5,421 nucleotides of DNA from Spirochaetota bacterium (GTDB lineage Bacteria > Spirochaetota > Spirochaetia > SZUA-6), in assembly GCA_003641675.1 (NCBI GenBank), contig QNBI01000167.1, positions 1-5,421 of the forward strand, given 5' to 3'. Each line of letters begins with the position of its first letter. Positions within the stretch are counted from its first letter, which is position 1. Of this stretch, positions 1 through 5,412 are shown piece by piece. The translations under genes and the position numbers were made by a program. The notes below the pieces were generated by a model. The model did not search any database. It saw only the letters and a list, made by a program, of their open reading frames with translations, and was not told the DNA's origin.

Positions 1-29
1 AATTCCTACACACCAATAAAAATATTTTC

Positions 30-1022
30 TTATCTGCGATACGTTAAATAAGGCTGTGATACCACAGCGGAAAGACAGGAATACGCTTCGCTGTAGCTCA
101 TGTCCGTAGTATAGAGGAATATATTCTCCTCTGTAACTGAAAGATTATCTTTAAAATGCATAATCGGGTGATTTATAATATTTAGCACGTCATTTTCATT
201 TAACCCTTTAAATAACAGGTAGTTAAAGAAACTTATATCCTTATATTCAATATGCTCTGAGCCTAAACTGTAAATATAGCCGATACTGTCCAGAATTTGC
301 TCGTACGGGCTTTTGGAATAATGAAAAACTCTCTCCACAGGCTTTAATGGATCAAGTATTCCTGTTATACGGCATGCTTTGGCCATTTCTGTAATCATGC
401 TGTGAAAATAACCGGTATTAAGAGTCGAACGGAATATCATTGCTGCAATGTCTGTCTTATAGCTGTTTTTATGAAGGATTGCAGGCACATCGTAGTTTAC
501 GATAAAAACATTCCTGTACTTCTTTATACTCTGGCCGTTGATGGTTAACACATCATTTTCCGGAACCCAGATATTAAACAGTTCGTCGTAATTTAACTTA
601 AAAAAATCGAGGGCTTCGAAAGCACCCATTATAAATGCAGAACTAAAACCTATTCCGAAGTGTTCTTCGAATTTCCTTTTCATAAAAGGAGTGAAAACAT
701 CTTTCCCCCCTACTGTAAAGTAGAGTTTTACAGAATAGTGTCTTTCGACTATTTTATTCTTAATAATAAAATCACCGGGCAGATTTGCAAGATAAACAAT
801 TCGGATATTCTTTTTGTACAGCTCATTTTTTCGTATAACTTTTAAAAGAGTACTCTCTACCATTACACCGTTAGTTTCCGGCCTTAAGTATATAACAATA
901 TCCTGAGAACCATCTTCCCAGTACGGCCCGGGATAAGGAATAAGTATATTAGGTTTCCTTATCTCGAAAATATTTTTTTCTGATTTTTTCTCTAACTGTT
1001 TTTTATATTTTCCACTTTTCAT
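30..1022 (-). CDS. Unrecognised 330-aa protein, overlapping the nitroreductase gene
   Basis: I do not recognise this protein. It has 330 residues, a complete ATG-to-TAA frame and no signal peptide or convincing membrane segment, so it is probably cytoplasmic. The first ~22 residues are very Lys/Glu-rich. They lead into a Pro/Tyr/Gly stretch (IPYPGPYWEDGSQD, about 28-41) and then a strand-like segment with YLRPETNGVMVEST (about 45-58). The remainder is rich in Phe, Tyr, Ile and Asn, with predicted mixed alpha/beta character. No Walker, Rossmann, metal-binding or helix-turn-helix motif is evident, and Cys is scarce. The start lies inside the 3' end of the nitroreductase gene (20-bp overlap, different frame). 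It lacks a clear Shine-Dalgarno, so translation may depend on reinitiation from the upstream gene. Amino-acid composition and uninterrupted length make it a real gene. Function is unknown; the overlap suggests co-expression with the nitroreductase. Confidence 0.85.
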   Translation of the reverse strand: MKSGKYKKQLEKKSEKNIFEIRKPNILIPYPGPYWEDGSQDIVIYLRPETNGVMVESTLLKVIRKNELYKKNIRIVYLANLPGDFIIKNKIVERHYSVKLYFTVGGKDVFTPFMKRKFEEHFGIGFSSAFIMGAFEALDFFKLNYDELFNIWVPENDVLTINGQSIKKYRNVFIVNYDVPAILHKNSYKTDIAAMIFRSTLNTGYFHSMITEMAKACRITGILDPLKPVERVFHYSKSPYEQILDSIGYIYSLGSEHIEYKDISFFNYLLFKGLNENDVLNIINHPIMHFKDNLSVTEENIFLYTTDMSYSEAYSCLSAVVSQPYLTYRR

Positions 1023-1656
1023 AATATACTATTTCATCCAGAGGCAATCGGGCCTTCTCTTTTTTTAAGGGATCAACGGGGTATCCCAATGCAAGAAGTT
1101 CTACTATTTTAATTTTCGGCGGTATCCCTGCGATTTTCTTTGTTTTTTCCGCATTAAAGGCTCCAATCCAGCAGGTTCCCAGGCCTTCGGCTACTGCTGC
1201 CAGGGTTATGTGATCAATTGCAATCGCTGTATCTATCGGATAACAGAGCTGACTGCAGGTCATTATATGATGATCCGTAGCTGCACAGCATATAATAATA
1301 ACCGGTGCTTGTGCTAAGAAGCTCCGGCCCGAAGCATCTGCTAATTCTTTTCTTCTCCATGAGTCTGTCACAACCACGAATCTCCATTCCTGTCTGTTGC
1401 TTGCAGAAGGAGCAAGGCGGGCCGCATTTAATACCCTTATTAATTTATCACTTTCAACCTCTCTGTTTAAATATTTGCGCACACTTTTTCTTAATTCTAT
1501 TGCTTCATAAACATCCGTTTCAATATTGCCTCCATGGGTATAAGCTATCACTATAGTCTCATTAATTCCGGACACTTTCCAAGGATATTGCAGTTCATCA
1601 CAGTATCTGCTGGCTGGAGCAAAAAATCGGCAAAGGAGCTGGCAAAAGCGATACAT
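1003..1656 (-). CDS. Nitroreductase-family FMN oxidoreductase, start uncertain
   Basis: Members of this family are FMN-dependent NAD(P)H oxidoreductases, usually cytoplasmic homodimers that reduce quinones, nitro compounds or unknown substrates. The core runs from about residue 45 to the end (about 173 residues, normal for the short class). Visible family marks are YEAIELRKSVRKY (50-62, FMN phosphate-binding Arg/Lys region), LAPSASNRQEWRFVVV (81-96), AIDHITLAAVAEGLGTCWIGAF (146-167) and LGYP (190-193). Substrate cannot be predicted. The first 44 residues (MYRFCQLLCRFFAP...) do not resemble the family, and the ATG at 1656 has no Shine-Dalgarno and follows a TAG directly. A strong GGAGG (1529-1533) instead sits 4 bases before an ATT codon at 1524, exactly where the family normally begins. 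GTG codons at residues 28 and 36 are other candidate starts. The family call is confident; the N-terminus is not. The gene overlaps the 330-aa gene downstream by 20 bp. Confidence 0.9.
   Translation of the reverse strand: MYRFCQLLCRFFAPASRYCDELQYPWKVSGINETIVIAYTHGGNIETDVYEAIELRKSVRKYLNREVESDKLIRVLNAARLAPSASNRQEWRFVVVTDSWRRKELADASGRSFLAQAPVIIICCAATDHHIMTCSQLCYPIDTAIAIDHITLAAVAEGLGTCWIGAFNAEKTKKIAGIPPKIKIVELLALGYPVDPLKKEKARLPLDEIVYYEKWKI
1529..1533 (-). promoter_or_regulatory. Shine-Dalgarno GGAGG ahead of probable true nitroreductase start
   Basis: The minus strand reads GGAGG, then CAAT, then ATT GAA ACG GAT GTT TAT GAA GCA. The family's conserved N-terminus (xDVYEAI..R) starts here. The spacing of 4 is short, and ATT is a rare start codon, so either initiation is non-canonical, the start was lost by one base change from ATG, or the motif is coincidental inside a longer protein. 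Confidence 0.45.
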
Positions 1657-1695
1657 CTAAAACAACAATTCTTTTGATATTCCTTAGAAACATTG

Positions 1696-1720
1696 TTATC
1701 TATAATACATATACAGATAA
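1696..1720. promoter_or_regulatory. 25-bp dyad, candidate operator over the nitroreductase promoter
   Basis: The outer arms TTATCTATA and TATACAGATAA form an inverted repeat in which 8 of 9 outer positions pair, around a 7-base centre. It contains the whole putative -10 element of the minus-strand promoter, a typical repressor position. Low complexity limits certainty. The binding protein is unknown; the nearby Rrf2 regulator is one candidate. Confidence 0.4.
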
Positions 1721-1729
1721 TAATTACAA
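1702..1729 (-). promoter_or_regulatory. Putative sigma-70 promoter for the nitroreductase operon
   Basis: On the minus strand, TTGTAA (1729-1724, 4/6 to the -35 consensus) is followed by 16 bases and then TATTAT (1707-1702, 5/6 to the -10 consensus). Transcription would begin near 1695. That gives a leader of about 40 nt to the ATG at 1656, or about 170 nt to the ATT at 1524. The region is very AT-rich, so chance matches are likely. Position upstream of a minus-strand gene and the dyad over the -10 support it. Confidence 0.45.
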
Positions 1730-1808
1730 CTAAAAAACTGCATTAACCTTAATTATTAATTATATAATTGACGCTTATTATCATTCTTAACTGATTTTTC
1801 AAAATAAA

Positions 1809-1837
1809 TTGACTTTTATTTCGCATAATGATACATT
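1809..1837 (+). promoter_or_regulatory. Promoter of the cysK-Rrf2 operon (extended -10)
   Basis: TTGACT (1809-1814, 5/6 to consensus) is separated by exactly 17 bases from TACATT (1832-1837, 4/6). The -10 is preceded by TG at 1829-1830, giving an extended -10 (TGnTACATT). Predicted transcription start is near 1844, leaving a leader of about 40 nt before the cysK ATG, too short for a T-box or SAM riboswitch. This is the best promoter in the window. Confidence 0.7.
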
Positions 1838-1845
1838 ACGCTAAA
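1819..1845. promoter_or_regulatory. 27-bp dyad operator candidate covering the cysK -10 element
   Basis: The left arm TTTCGCATAATG (1819-1830) pairs with the right arm CATTACGCTAAA (1834-1845) at 10 of 12 positions around a 3-base centre (ATA). The -10 hexamer and predicted start site lie inside it, so a bound dimer would block RNA polymerase. The size fits operators of dimeric winged-helix regulators such as Rrf2 proteins. The regulator two genes downstream in the same operon is the obvious candidate. Binding is inferred, not shown. Confidence 0.6.
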
Positions 1846-1870
1846 AGTAATAATTGCAGCACTATAGTAT

Positions 1871-1874
1871 GAGG
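1871..1874 (+). promoter_or_regulatory. Ribosome binding site of cysK
   Basis: GAGG lies 10 bases before the ATG at 1885. The spacing is slightly long but acceptable. It supports this start, which also matches the usual N-terminus of CysK proteins (short lead into ..ELVGKTPLV). Confidence 0.55.
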
Positions 1875-1884
1875 TCTTAAGATA

Positions 1885-2811
1885 ATGAGGAAAAGAATTG
1901 CCCGGGATGTAACAGAGCTTGTAGGGAAAACTCCTCTCGTTTACTTGGACAGATTTGCCGAATCCGCATATGCCAGAATAGCTGCTAAACTTGAATATTT
2001 TAATCCTTGCGGAAGTATAAAAGACCGTATAGCTTTAAACATGATTCTGGATGCTGAAAAACGAGGTTTTTTAAAAAAAGGCGCTACCATTATAGAACCG
2101 ACAAGCGGCAACACAGGTATAGGGCTTGCATTTATCTCTGCAGTAAAGGGGTATCACCTTATAATTACCATGCCGGATACAATGAGCCACGAAAGGCGTA
2201 AAATCTTAAAAGCCTACGGGGCAGAGCTTGTAATTACTCCCGGCGATAGCGGTATGAAAGGCTCCATTGAAAAGGCGGAAGAACTTTTAGCAAAATATCC
2301 GGATGCATTTATGCCACAGCAATTTAATAATCCTTCCAACCCTGAGGCACATGAAAAAACTACTGCAGTGGAAATATGGGAAGATTCCACAGGCGATGTA
2401 GATATCGTTGTTGCGGGAGTCGGAACAGGCGGAACTATCACAGGTATTTCCCGATATCTTAAGAAAAAGAAAGACAGTGTAACCTTTATTGCTGTTGAGC
2501 CCGCGGGCTCGCCTGTTCTTTCCGGAGGTAAAGCGGGAAAACATTCCATACAGGGCATTGGTGCAGGATTTATTCCTACTATACTTGAAAAAGACTGTAT
2601 AGACGAGGTTGTTGCCGTCCGTGACAGAGACGCCTTCCAGACTTCCAGACTCCTGGCTAAAAAAGAAGGGATTTTTGCTGGCATTTCATCGGGGGCTGCA
2701 GCATGGGCTGCATACGAAATAGCAAAGCGAAAAGAGAACGAAGGGAAATTAATCGTCGTTATTTTCCCGGACAGTGCTGAAAAATATCTTAGTACGGGGT
2801 TATTAGAATGA
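1885..2811 (+). CDS. cysK: Cysteine synthase A (O-acetylserine sulfhydrylase)
   Basis: This PLP enzyme makes L-cysteine from O-acetylserine and sulfide in the cytoplasm, as the last step of cysteine biosynthesis. It has 308 residues, full length for the family. Visible marks are [11 protein letters not shown] (11-21), the Schiff-base lysine K46 in NPCGSIKDR, the substrate loop [10 protein letters not shown] (71-80), the phosphate-cradle glycine loop [10 protein letters not shown] (178-187), [12 protein letters not shown] (220-231), GISSGAA (266-272) with the serine that contacts the PLP ring nitrogen, and [10 protein letters not shown] (295-304). Residue 42 is Cys where Ala, Gly or Ser is more usual. 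The stop codon overlaps the start of the Rrf2 regulator (ATGA), indicating translational coupling. In Bacillus, CysK also acts as corepressor of the Rrf2 protein CymR, so this copy may be both enzyme and sensor. A CysM-like or other OAS-family specificity is possible but less likely. Confidence 0.95.
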   Translation: MRKRIARDVTELVGKTPLVYLDRFAESAYARIAAKLEYFNPCGSIKDRIALNMILDAEKRGFLKKGATIIEPTSGNTGIGLAFISAVKGYHLIITMPDTMSHERRKILKAYGAELVITPGDSGMKGSIEKAEELLAKYPDAFMPQQFNNPSNPEAHEKTTAVEIWEDSTGDVDIVVAGVGTGGTITGISRYLKKKKDSVTFIAVEPAGSPVLSGGKAGKHSIQGIGAGFIPTILEKDCIDEVVAVRDRDAFQTSRLLAKKEGIFAGISSGAAAWAAYEIAKRKENEGKLIVVIFPDSAEKYLSTGLLE

Positions 2812-3266
2812 GATTAACAACAAAAGGAAGATACGGTGTAAGGGCAATTTTCAATCTTGCGTCTTCCTACCAGAACCGGCCGGTCTCCATTAAAAAAATA
2901 TCCAAAGAGGAGCAAATATCACCGGAATTCCTTGAACAAATCTTTTTTAAATTAAAAAAAGCAGGAATAATACGCTCGCTCAGAGGACCCGGAGGCGGAT
3001 TTGTGCTTAATAAAAAAGCCTCTGAGATTTCTATTAAAGACATACTGGATGCTGTAGGCGAAAATGTTTTTCCGGTACCGTGCACAGATAGAGATGCCGA
3101 AGAGAGGTGCGAGAGAGAAGATATCTGCTCTCTTACAGATGTATGGAAACAATTTGCAGATATTATTATAGAATTCCTCTCCAATCTTACATTACAGGAC
3201 ATTCTGGATAAGAACGGCAAAAAATACTACGATAGTCTAAAAGAAGGGCAGGATTTCACTATTTAG
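2808..3266 (+). CDS. Rrf2-family transcriptional regulator (CymR/IscR-like) with three cluster-type cysteines
   Basis: This is a 152-residue dimeric winged-helix DNA-binding protein. The start [18 protein letters not shown] is the classic Rrf2 N-terminus. The recognition region [19 protein letters not shown] (37-55) and wing RGPGGGF (59-65) follow. Cysteines at 92, 101 and 107 (C-x8-C-x5-C), followed by DVW (111-113), sit where IscR and NsrR bind an Fe-S cluster (IscR uses C-x5-C-x5-C plus His). The IscR histidine position (C+3) is Thr here, so the fourth ligand, if any, differs. Translation is coupled to cysK by ATGA, with a weak GGGG about 8 bases upstream. Bacillus CymR, which partners with CysK, lacks this cysteine set, so this protein combines CymR-like context with IscR-like ligands. 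It probably controls its own operon through the dyad at the cysK promoter. Confidence 0.93.
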   Translation: MRLTTKGRYGVRAIFNLASSYQNRPVSIKKISKEEQISPEFLEQIFFKLKKAGIIRSLRGPGGGFVLNKKASEISIKDILDAVGENVFPVPCTDRDAEERCEREDICSLTDVWKQFADIIIEFLSNLTLQDILDKNGKKYYDSLKEGQDFTI

Positions 3267-3286
3267 TATTCAGGTATACCAAATAC
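3266..3286. repeat. Short dyad between convergent genes, possible weak bidirectional terminator
   Basis: The 25 bp between the two convergent stop codons holds GTATT (3266-3270) pairing with AATAC (3282-3286) around the palindrome GGTATACC (3273-3280). There is no T-run on either strand, so it is a poor intrinsic terminator. It may have no function or be a protein site. Confidence 0.25.
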
Positions 3287-3291
3287 GTTAT

Positions 3292-4155
3292 CTAATTTAA
3301 AATAAATTTATACGTTTCGCCTGCAGAAATAAAACGGGCATTCTCAGGAAAGGATTCATTTAAAATACACCCAGCTTTAAGCCCCGTGCAATGGCCGTGG
3401 TAAATTTTAAGATTATCAATTTTTTTAAGATACTTAAGCATGGCATTTATACGATTACTGCCCGAAGCCACCAGGTGCATACCCCCGATAACCGCTTTAA
3501 TCGACTTATCAGCCATTATTTCTCTCGCATAGTCAATAGTATTTACAATTCCGGAATGGCAGCAGCCCAATACTATAAGCATTTCTTCCCCGCTGTTTAT
3601 TATTAAAGACTGATCATCCGGTATTTTATCCTGATGCGTGCATTCCTTATCTGTAAATATCGTCGGCTCAACTTTTTCATAGTCATTCTTCCTCGGCACC
3701 GAACCTGTTAGGAGTAAAGATTCATTAATTCTATAGGGGTCGCTGTTCTTAATAACTTTTTCTTTTAAACCGTTTAACAGTTTTAAGCCGCCTTCCGGAA
3801 AGCCTATTTTTCTTATTTTTTCCTCTTTAGCCGCCTTGCTGAAAGAAGCTCTAAAAGCCTTTTCGTGTCCGTATATTAATGCTCTGTTATTGAGCTCTAA
3901 AAAACGTTCCACTCCCCCTGTGTGATCGTAATGATTGTGACTCAAGATAAGAGAATCTACCTCGCTTATTTTTTTACCAAGGTATTGTGCATTTTCTGCA
4001 AAGGCCCCGCTCTGTCCTGTATCGAAGAGCACATTGCTTTTAACGGTTTTACCATTATCCAGACGGATAAGCATGGAAATCCCGTGCTCACCCTTTAAAC
4101 CGCCGTGGAACGCTTTGTCTTCTATAAGTATTGTGATAGTAACAGCTAAGCTCAT
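3292..4155 (-). CDS. Metallo-beta-lactamase-fold metallohydrolase, COG1237 type
   Basis: This 287-residue metal-dependent protein belongs to the COG1237 branch of the metallo-beta-lactamase superfamily. Databases often name the branch 7,8-dihydropterin-6-yl-methyl-4-(beta-D-ribofuranosyl)aminobenzene 5'-phosphate synthase after an archaeal member linked to pterin synthesis. In bacteria the true substrate is unsettled. Visible marks are EHGISMLI (23-30), NVLFDTG (41-47), the metal motif SHNHYDHTGG (72-81, HxHxDH), DDQSLII (180-186), GCCHSGIVNT (197-206), GGMHL (224-228) and YHGHCTGLKAG (252-262). All expected metal ligands are present, so it should be active. It lacks a signal peptide and is probably cytoplasmic. 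It overlaps the Mrp gene by 4 bp (ATGA) with no Shine-Dalgarno of its own, so it is translated by coupling. That fixes this start and implies a shared pathway with the ATPase. Confidence 0.92.
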   Translation of the reverse strand: MSLAVTITILIEDKAFHGGLKGEHGISMLIRLDNGKTVKSNVLFDTGQSGAFAENAQYLGKKISEVDSLILSHNHYDHTGGVERFLELNNRALIYGHEKAFRASFSKAAKEEKIRKIGFPEGGLKLLNGLKEKVIKNSDPYRINESLLLTGSVPRKNDYEKVEPTIFTDKECTHQDKIPDDQSLIINSGEEMLIVLGCCHSGIVNTIDYAREIMADKSIKAVIGGMHLVASGSNRINAMLKYLKKIDNLKIYHGHCTGLKAGCILNESFPENARFISAGETYKFILN

Positions 4156-4952
4156 ACGGCAAATTGAGACAGAATCTTGTCCAGGGCTTTTGCCGTTTCC
4201 GAATCTCGTACAGCCTCTATATACGGTTTACCGGCATCTGAATACTCTACCACTTTTGGGTCAATAGGTATTTTCCCGAGGAAAGGAACATTCATTTCCT
4301 TTGCCATCTTTTCTCCGCCGCCGGACTTAAATATTTCCGTTAAAGTACCACAGTGAGGGCATACAAAACCGCTCATATTTTCTACAACTCCAAGCACTTC
4401 CAGAGACATTTGTTTACAAAAATTTATAGATTTTCTCACATCTGCCAGTGCTAAATCCTGAGGAGTTGTTACAACAATAACTTTTGTCCCTTTACCCAAA
4501 AGCTGGGCTATAGAAAGAGGCTCATCGCCTGTCCCCGGAGGTGAATCTATTACCATATAATCCAGGTTGTCCCAGACTACGTCGTTTATAAACTGTTTTA
4601 TAACGTTATGTTTCATCGGTCCCCGCCAGATTATTGCATCTTCCACTTCGGTAAAGAACCCAACAGACATCACTTTAAAATTCTTTCTGTATTTGGTAGG
4701 AACTATTGCCTTTTCCTGACCGTATACCTTCTCACCGAGCATTCCTAAAATCCTTGGTATACTAGGCCCATGCATATCAATATCGAGAAGTCCGACTTCT
4801 TTATCCTTTAAGGCGAGCGAAAGTGCCAAATTTGCAGCAAAGGTACTCTTTCCCACACCTCCTTTACCGGACATAACAAGTATCTTTTCCTTTATATTAT
4901 CTCCGCCGTGATTTTCCGTATCGATCTTAACACTTTTAAATGCATCGCTCAT
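4152..4952 (-). CDS. mrp: Mrp/NBP35-family P-loop ATPase, Fe-S cluster carrier
   Basis: Family members are cytoplasmic dimeric ATPases that hold a [4Fe-4S] cluster at their interface and pass it to target proteins. The 266-residue sequence shows the deviant Walker A SGKGGVGKST (28-37) with its signature lysine, switch I-like DIDMHGPSIPRILG (57-70), WRGPMKHNVIKQF (109-121), Walker B/switch II DYMVIDSPPGTGDEPLS (131-147), and the cluster-binding CPHC (198-201) within ENMSGFVCPHCG. The C-terminal FLGKIPIDPKVVEYSDAGKP (224-243) is also typical. It lacks both the N-terminal MIP18/DUF59 domain of E. coli-type Mrp and the N-terminal four-cysteine motif of NBP35, so it is the short form. AAGGAG lies 10 bases before the ATG. 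The gene follows a J-domain gene by 34 bp and overlaps the COG1237 gene, indicating one operon. Confidence 0.95.
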   Translation of the reverse strand: MSDAFKSVKIDTENHGGDNIKEKILVMSGKGGVGKSTFAANLALSLALKDKEVGLLDIDMHGPSIPRILGMLGEKVYGQEKAIVPTKYRKNFKVMSVGFFTEVEDAIIWRGPMKHNVIKQFINDVVWDNLDYMVIDSPPGTGDEPLSIAQLLGKGTKVIVVTTPQDLALADVRKSINFCKQMSLEVLGVVENMSGFVCPHCGTLTEIFKSGGGEKMAKEMNVPFLGKIPIDPKVVEYSDAGKPYIEAVRDSETAKALDKILSQFAV

Positions 4953-4962
4953 ATTGAATGTG

Positions 4963-4968
4963 CTCCTT
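4963..4968 (-). promoter_or_regulatory. Ribosome binding site of the mrp gene
   Basis: The minus strand reads AAGGAG, 10 bases before the ATG at 4952. It is a good match to the Shine-Dalgarno consensus and selects this start, which gives a 26-residue lead before the P-loop strand. Confidence 0.65.
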
Positions 4969-4986
4969 ATGTATTAATTAAAATTA

Positions 4987-5325
4987 CTAAAAATATTTAT
5001 CTCTCCACCATAGGAAATAGCCCCAGGAATTTTTCGTATTATACTTACCGTTTTCCTCTTTCGGCAGCACATCAGCTTCTCCCTCGGCCGGCTTCCATAT
5101 GCTTCCGAAAACAAGAAATTCGTAAGCTGCCTTGATATTTTCAAAGCGCTTTCTTGCCCCCGGCGTGTTTCCCTTCCTATCAGGATGATATTTCATAGCC
5201 AATTTCCAGTACGCTTTTTTTAACTCATCCTTCCCGGCACCTTCATCGACTCCTAAAATTATCCGGGCACGTTTTTCTAGTTTCTTCTGTCTTTCTGTTT
5301 CGTCCTGGAAATTGGCCTTAAACAT
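4987..5325 (-). CDS. Short J-domain (DnaJ-like) protein
   Basis: This is a stand-alone J-domain protein of 112 residues. J-domains stimulate the ATPase of Hsp70 (DnaK), and HscB-type members serve Fe-S assembly. The domain spans about residues 20-75: RIILGVDEGAGKDELKKAYWKLAMKYHPDRKG, with the invariant HPD at 47-49, then ARKRFENIKAAYEFL. The Gly/Phe region, zinc fingers and substrate domain of true DnaJ are absent, and so is an HscB C-terminal domain. After a polar linker the protein ends in an aromatic tail, WGYFLWWRDKYF (101-112), which may be a membrane- or protein-contact segment. The ATG at 5325 has no clear Shine-Dalgarno and lies 9 bp after the preceding mini-gene's stop, so coupling is plausible. 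Its position upstream of mrp suggests a role in cofactor delivery, which is inferred from context only. Confidence 0.88.
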   Translation of the reverse strand: MFKANFQDETERQKKLEKRARIILGVDEGAGKDELKKAYWKLAMKYHPDRKGNTPGARKRFENIKAAYEFLVFGSIWKPAEGEADVLPKEENGKYNTKNSWGYFLWWRDKYF

Positions 5326-5334
5326 AAATATCTA

Positions 5335-5412
5335 TTAACTCGCTCTTGTCATTATCGTACCACACTTAGGACATTTAATTGCATTACACGGCGTTCCCTG
5401 AGCATGAGACAT
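5335..5412 (-). CDS. 25-aa cysteine mini-protein with CPKCG motif (or 3' end of a longer gene)
   Basis: The minus-strand frame from an ATG at 5412 to a TAA at 5335 encodes 25 residues, MSHAQGTPCNAIKCPKCGTI followed by MTRAS. Cysteines at 9, 14 and 17 include a CPKCG knuckle typical of half a zinc ribbon or rubredoxin-like metal site. The bases GGTT just inside the window edge, 6-9 bases before the ATG, fit the tail of a GGAGGTT-type ribosome site and favour a real start. The frame stays open to the window edge, however, so it could instead be the C-terminus of a larger protein. It lies 9 bp upstream of the J-domain gene on the same strand, so it probably belongs to the same operon. Metal binding would need partner ligands or dimerisation. 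I infer a metal-related role from the cysteines and the mrp context; no function is established. Confidence 0.6.
   Translation of the reverse strand: MSHAQGTPCNAIKCPKCGTIMTRAS

Noticed and set aside
1..29. Terminator or new gene start downstream of the 330-aa gene
   Set aside because: The 29 bases hold only an AT-rich stretch, plus an AGGAATT on the minus strand that could be part of a ribosome site for a gene beyond the edge. That is too little to call.
660..845. Plus-strand open frames at 660-845, 1305-1556, 3391-3606, 4034-4267 and 4908-5135
   Set aside because: All lie antisense to real genes, with low-complexity or cysteine-odd translations and no supporting signals.
1758..1769. Perfect 12-bp palindrome AATTATATAATT in the divergent intergenic region
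   Set aside because: It is pure A/T in a very AT-rich stretch and does not line up with either promoter's core elements, so it is likely chance.
1768..1796. TTGACG as a second -35 for cysK
   Set aside because: The hexamer at 16-18 bp spacing (around CTGATT) is a poor -10. The TTGACT/extended -10 pair further downstream is much better.
1844..1884. T-box or SAM riboswitch ahead of cysK
   Set aside because: The predicted leader is only about 40 nt and contains neither a T-box sequence nor a helical core.
2214..2684. Long minus-strand open frame inside cysK (156 residues), with a second one at 2287-2544
   Set aside because: They are antisense shadows of a confident cysK gene. The translations are Ser/Pro-rich and resemble no family.
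2867..3220. Minus-strand open frames inside the Rrf2 gene
   Set aside because: They are shadows of a confidently identified regulator with no ribosome site or family features.
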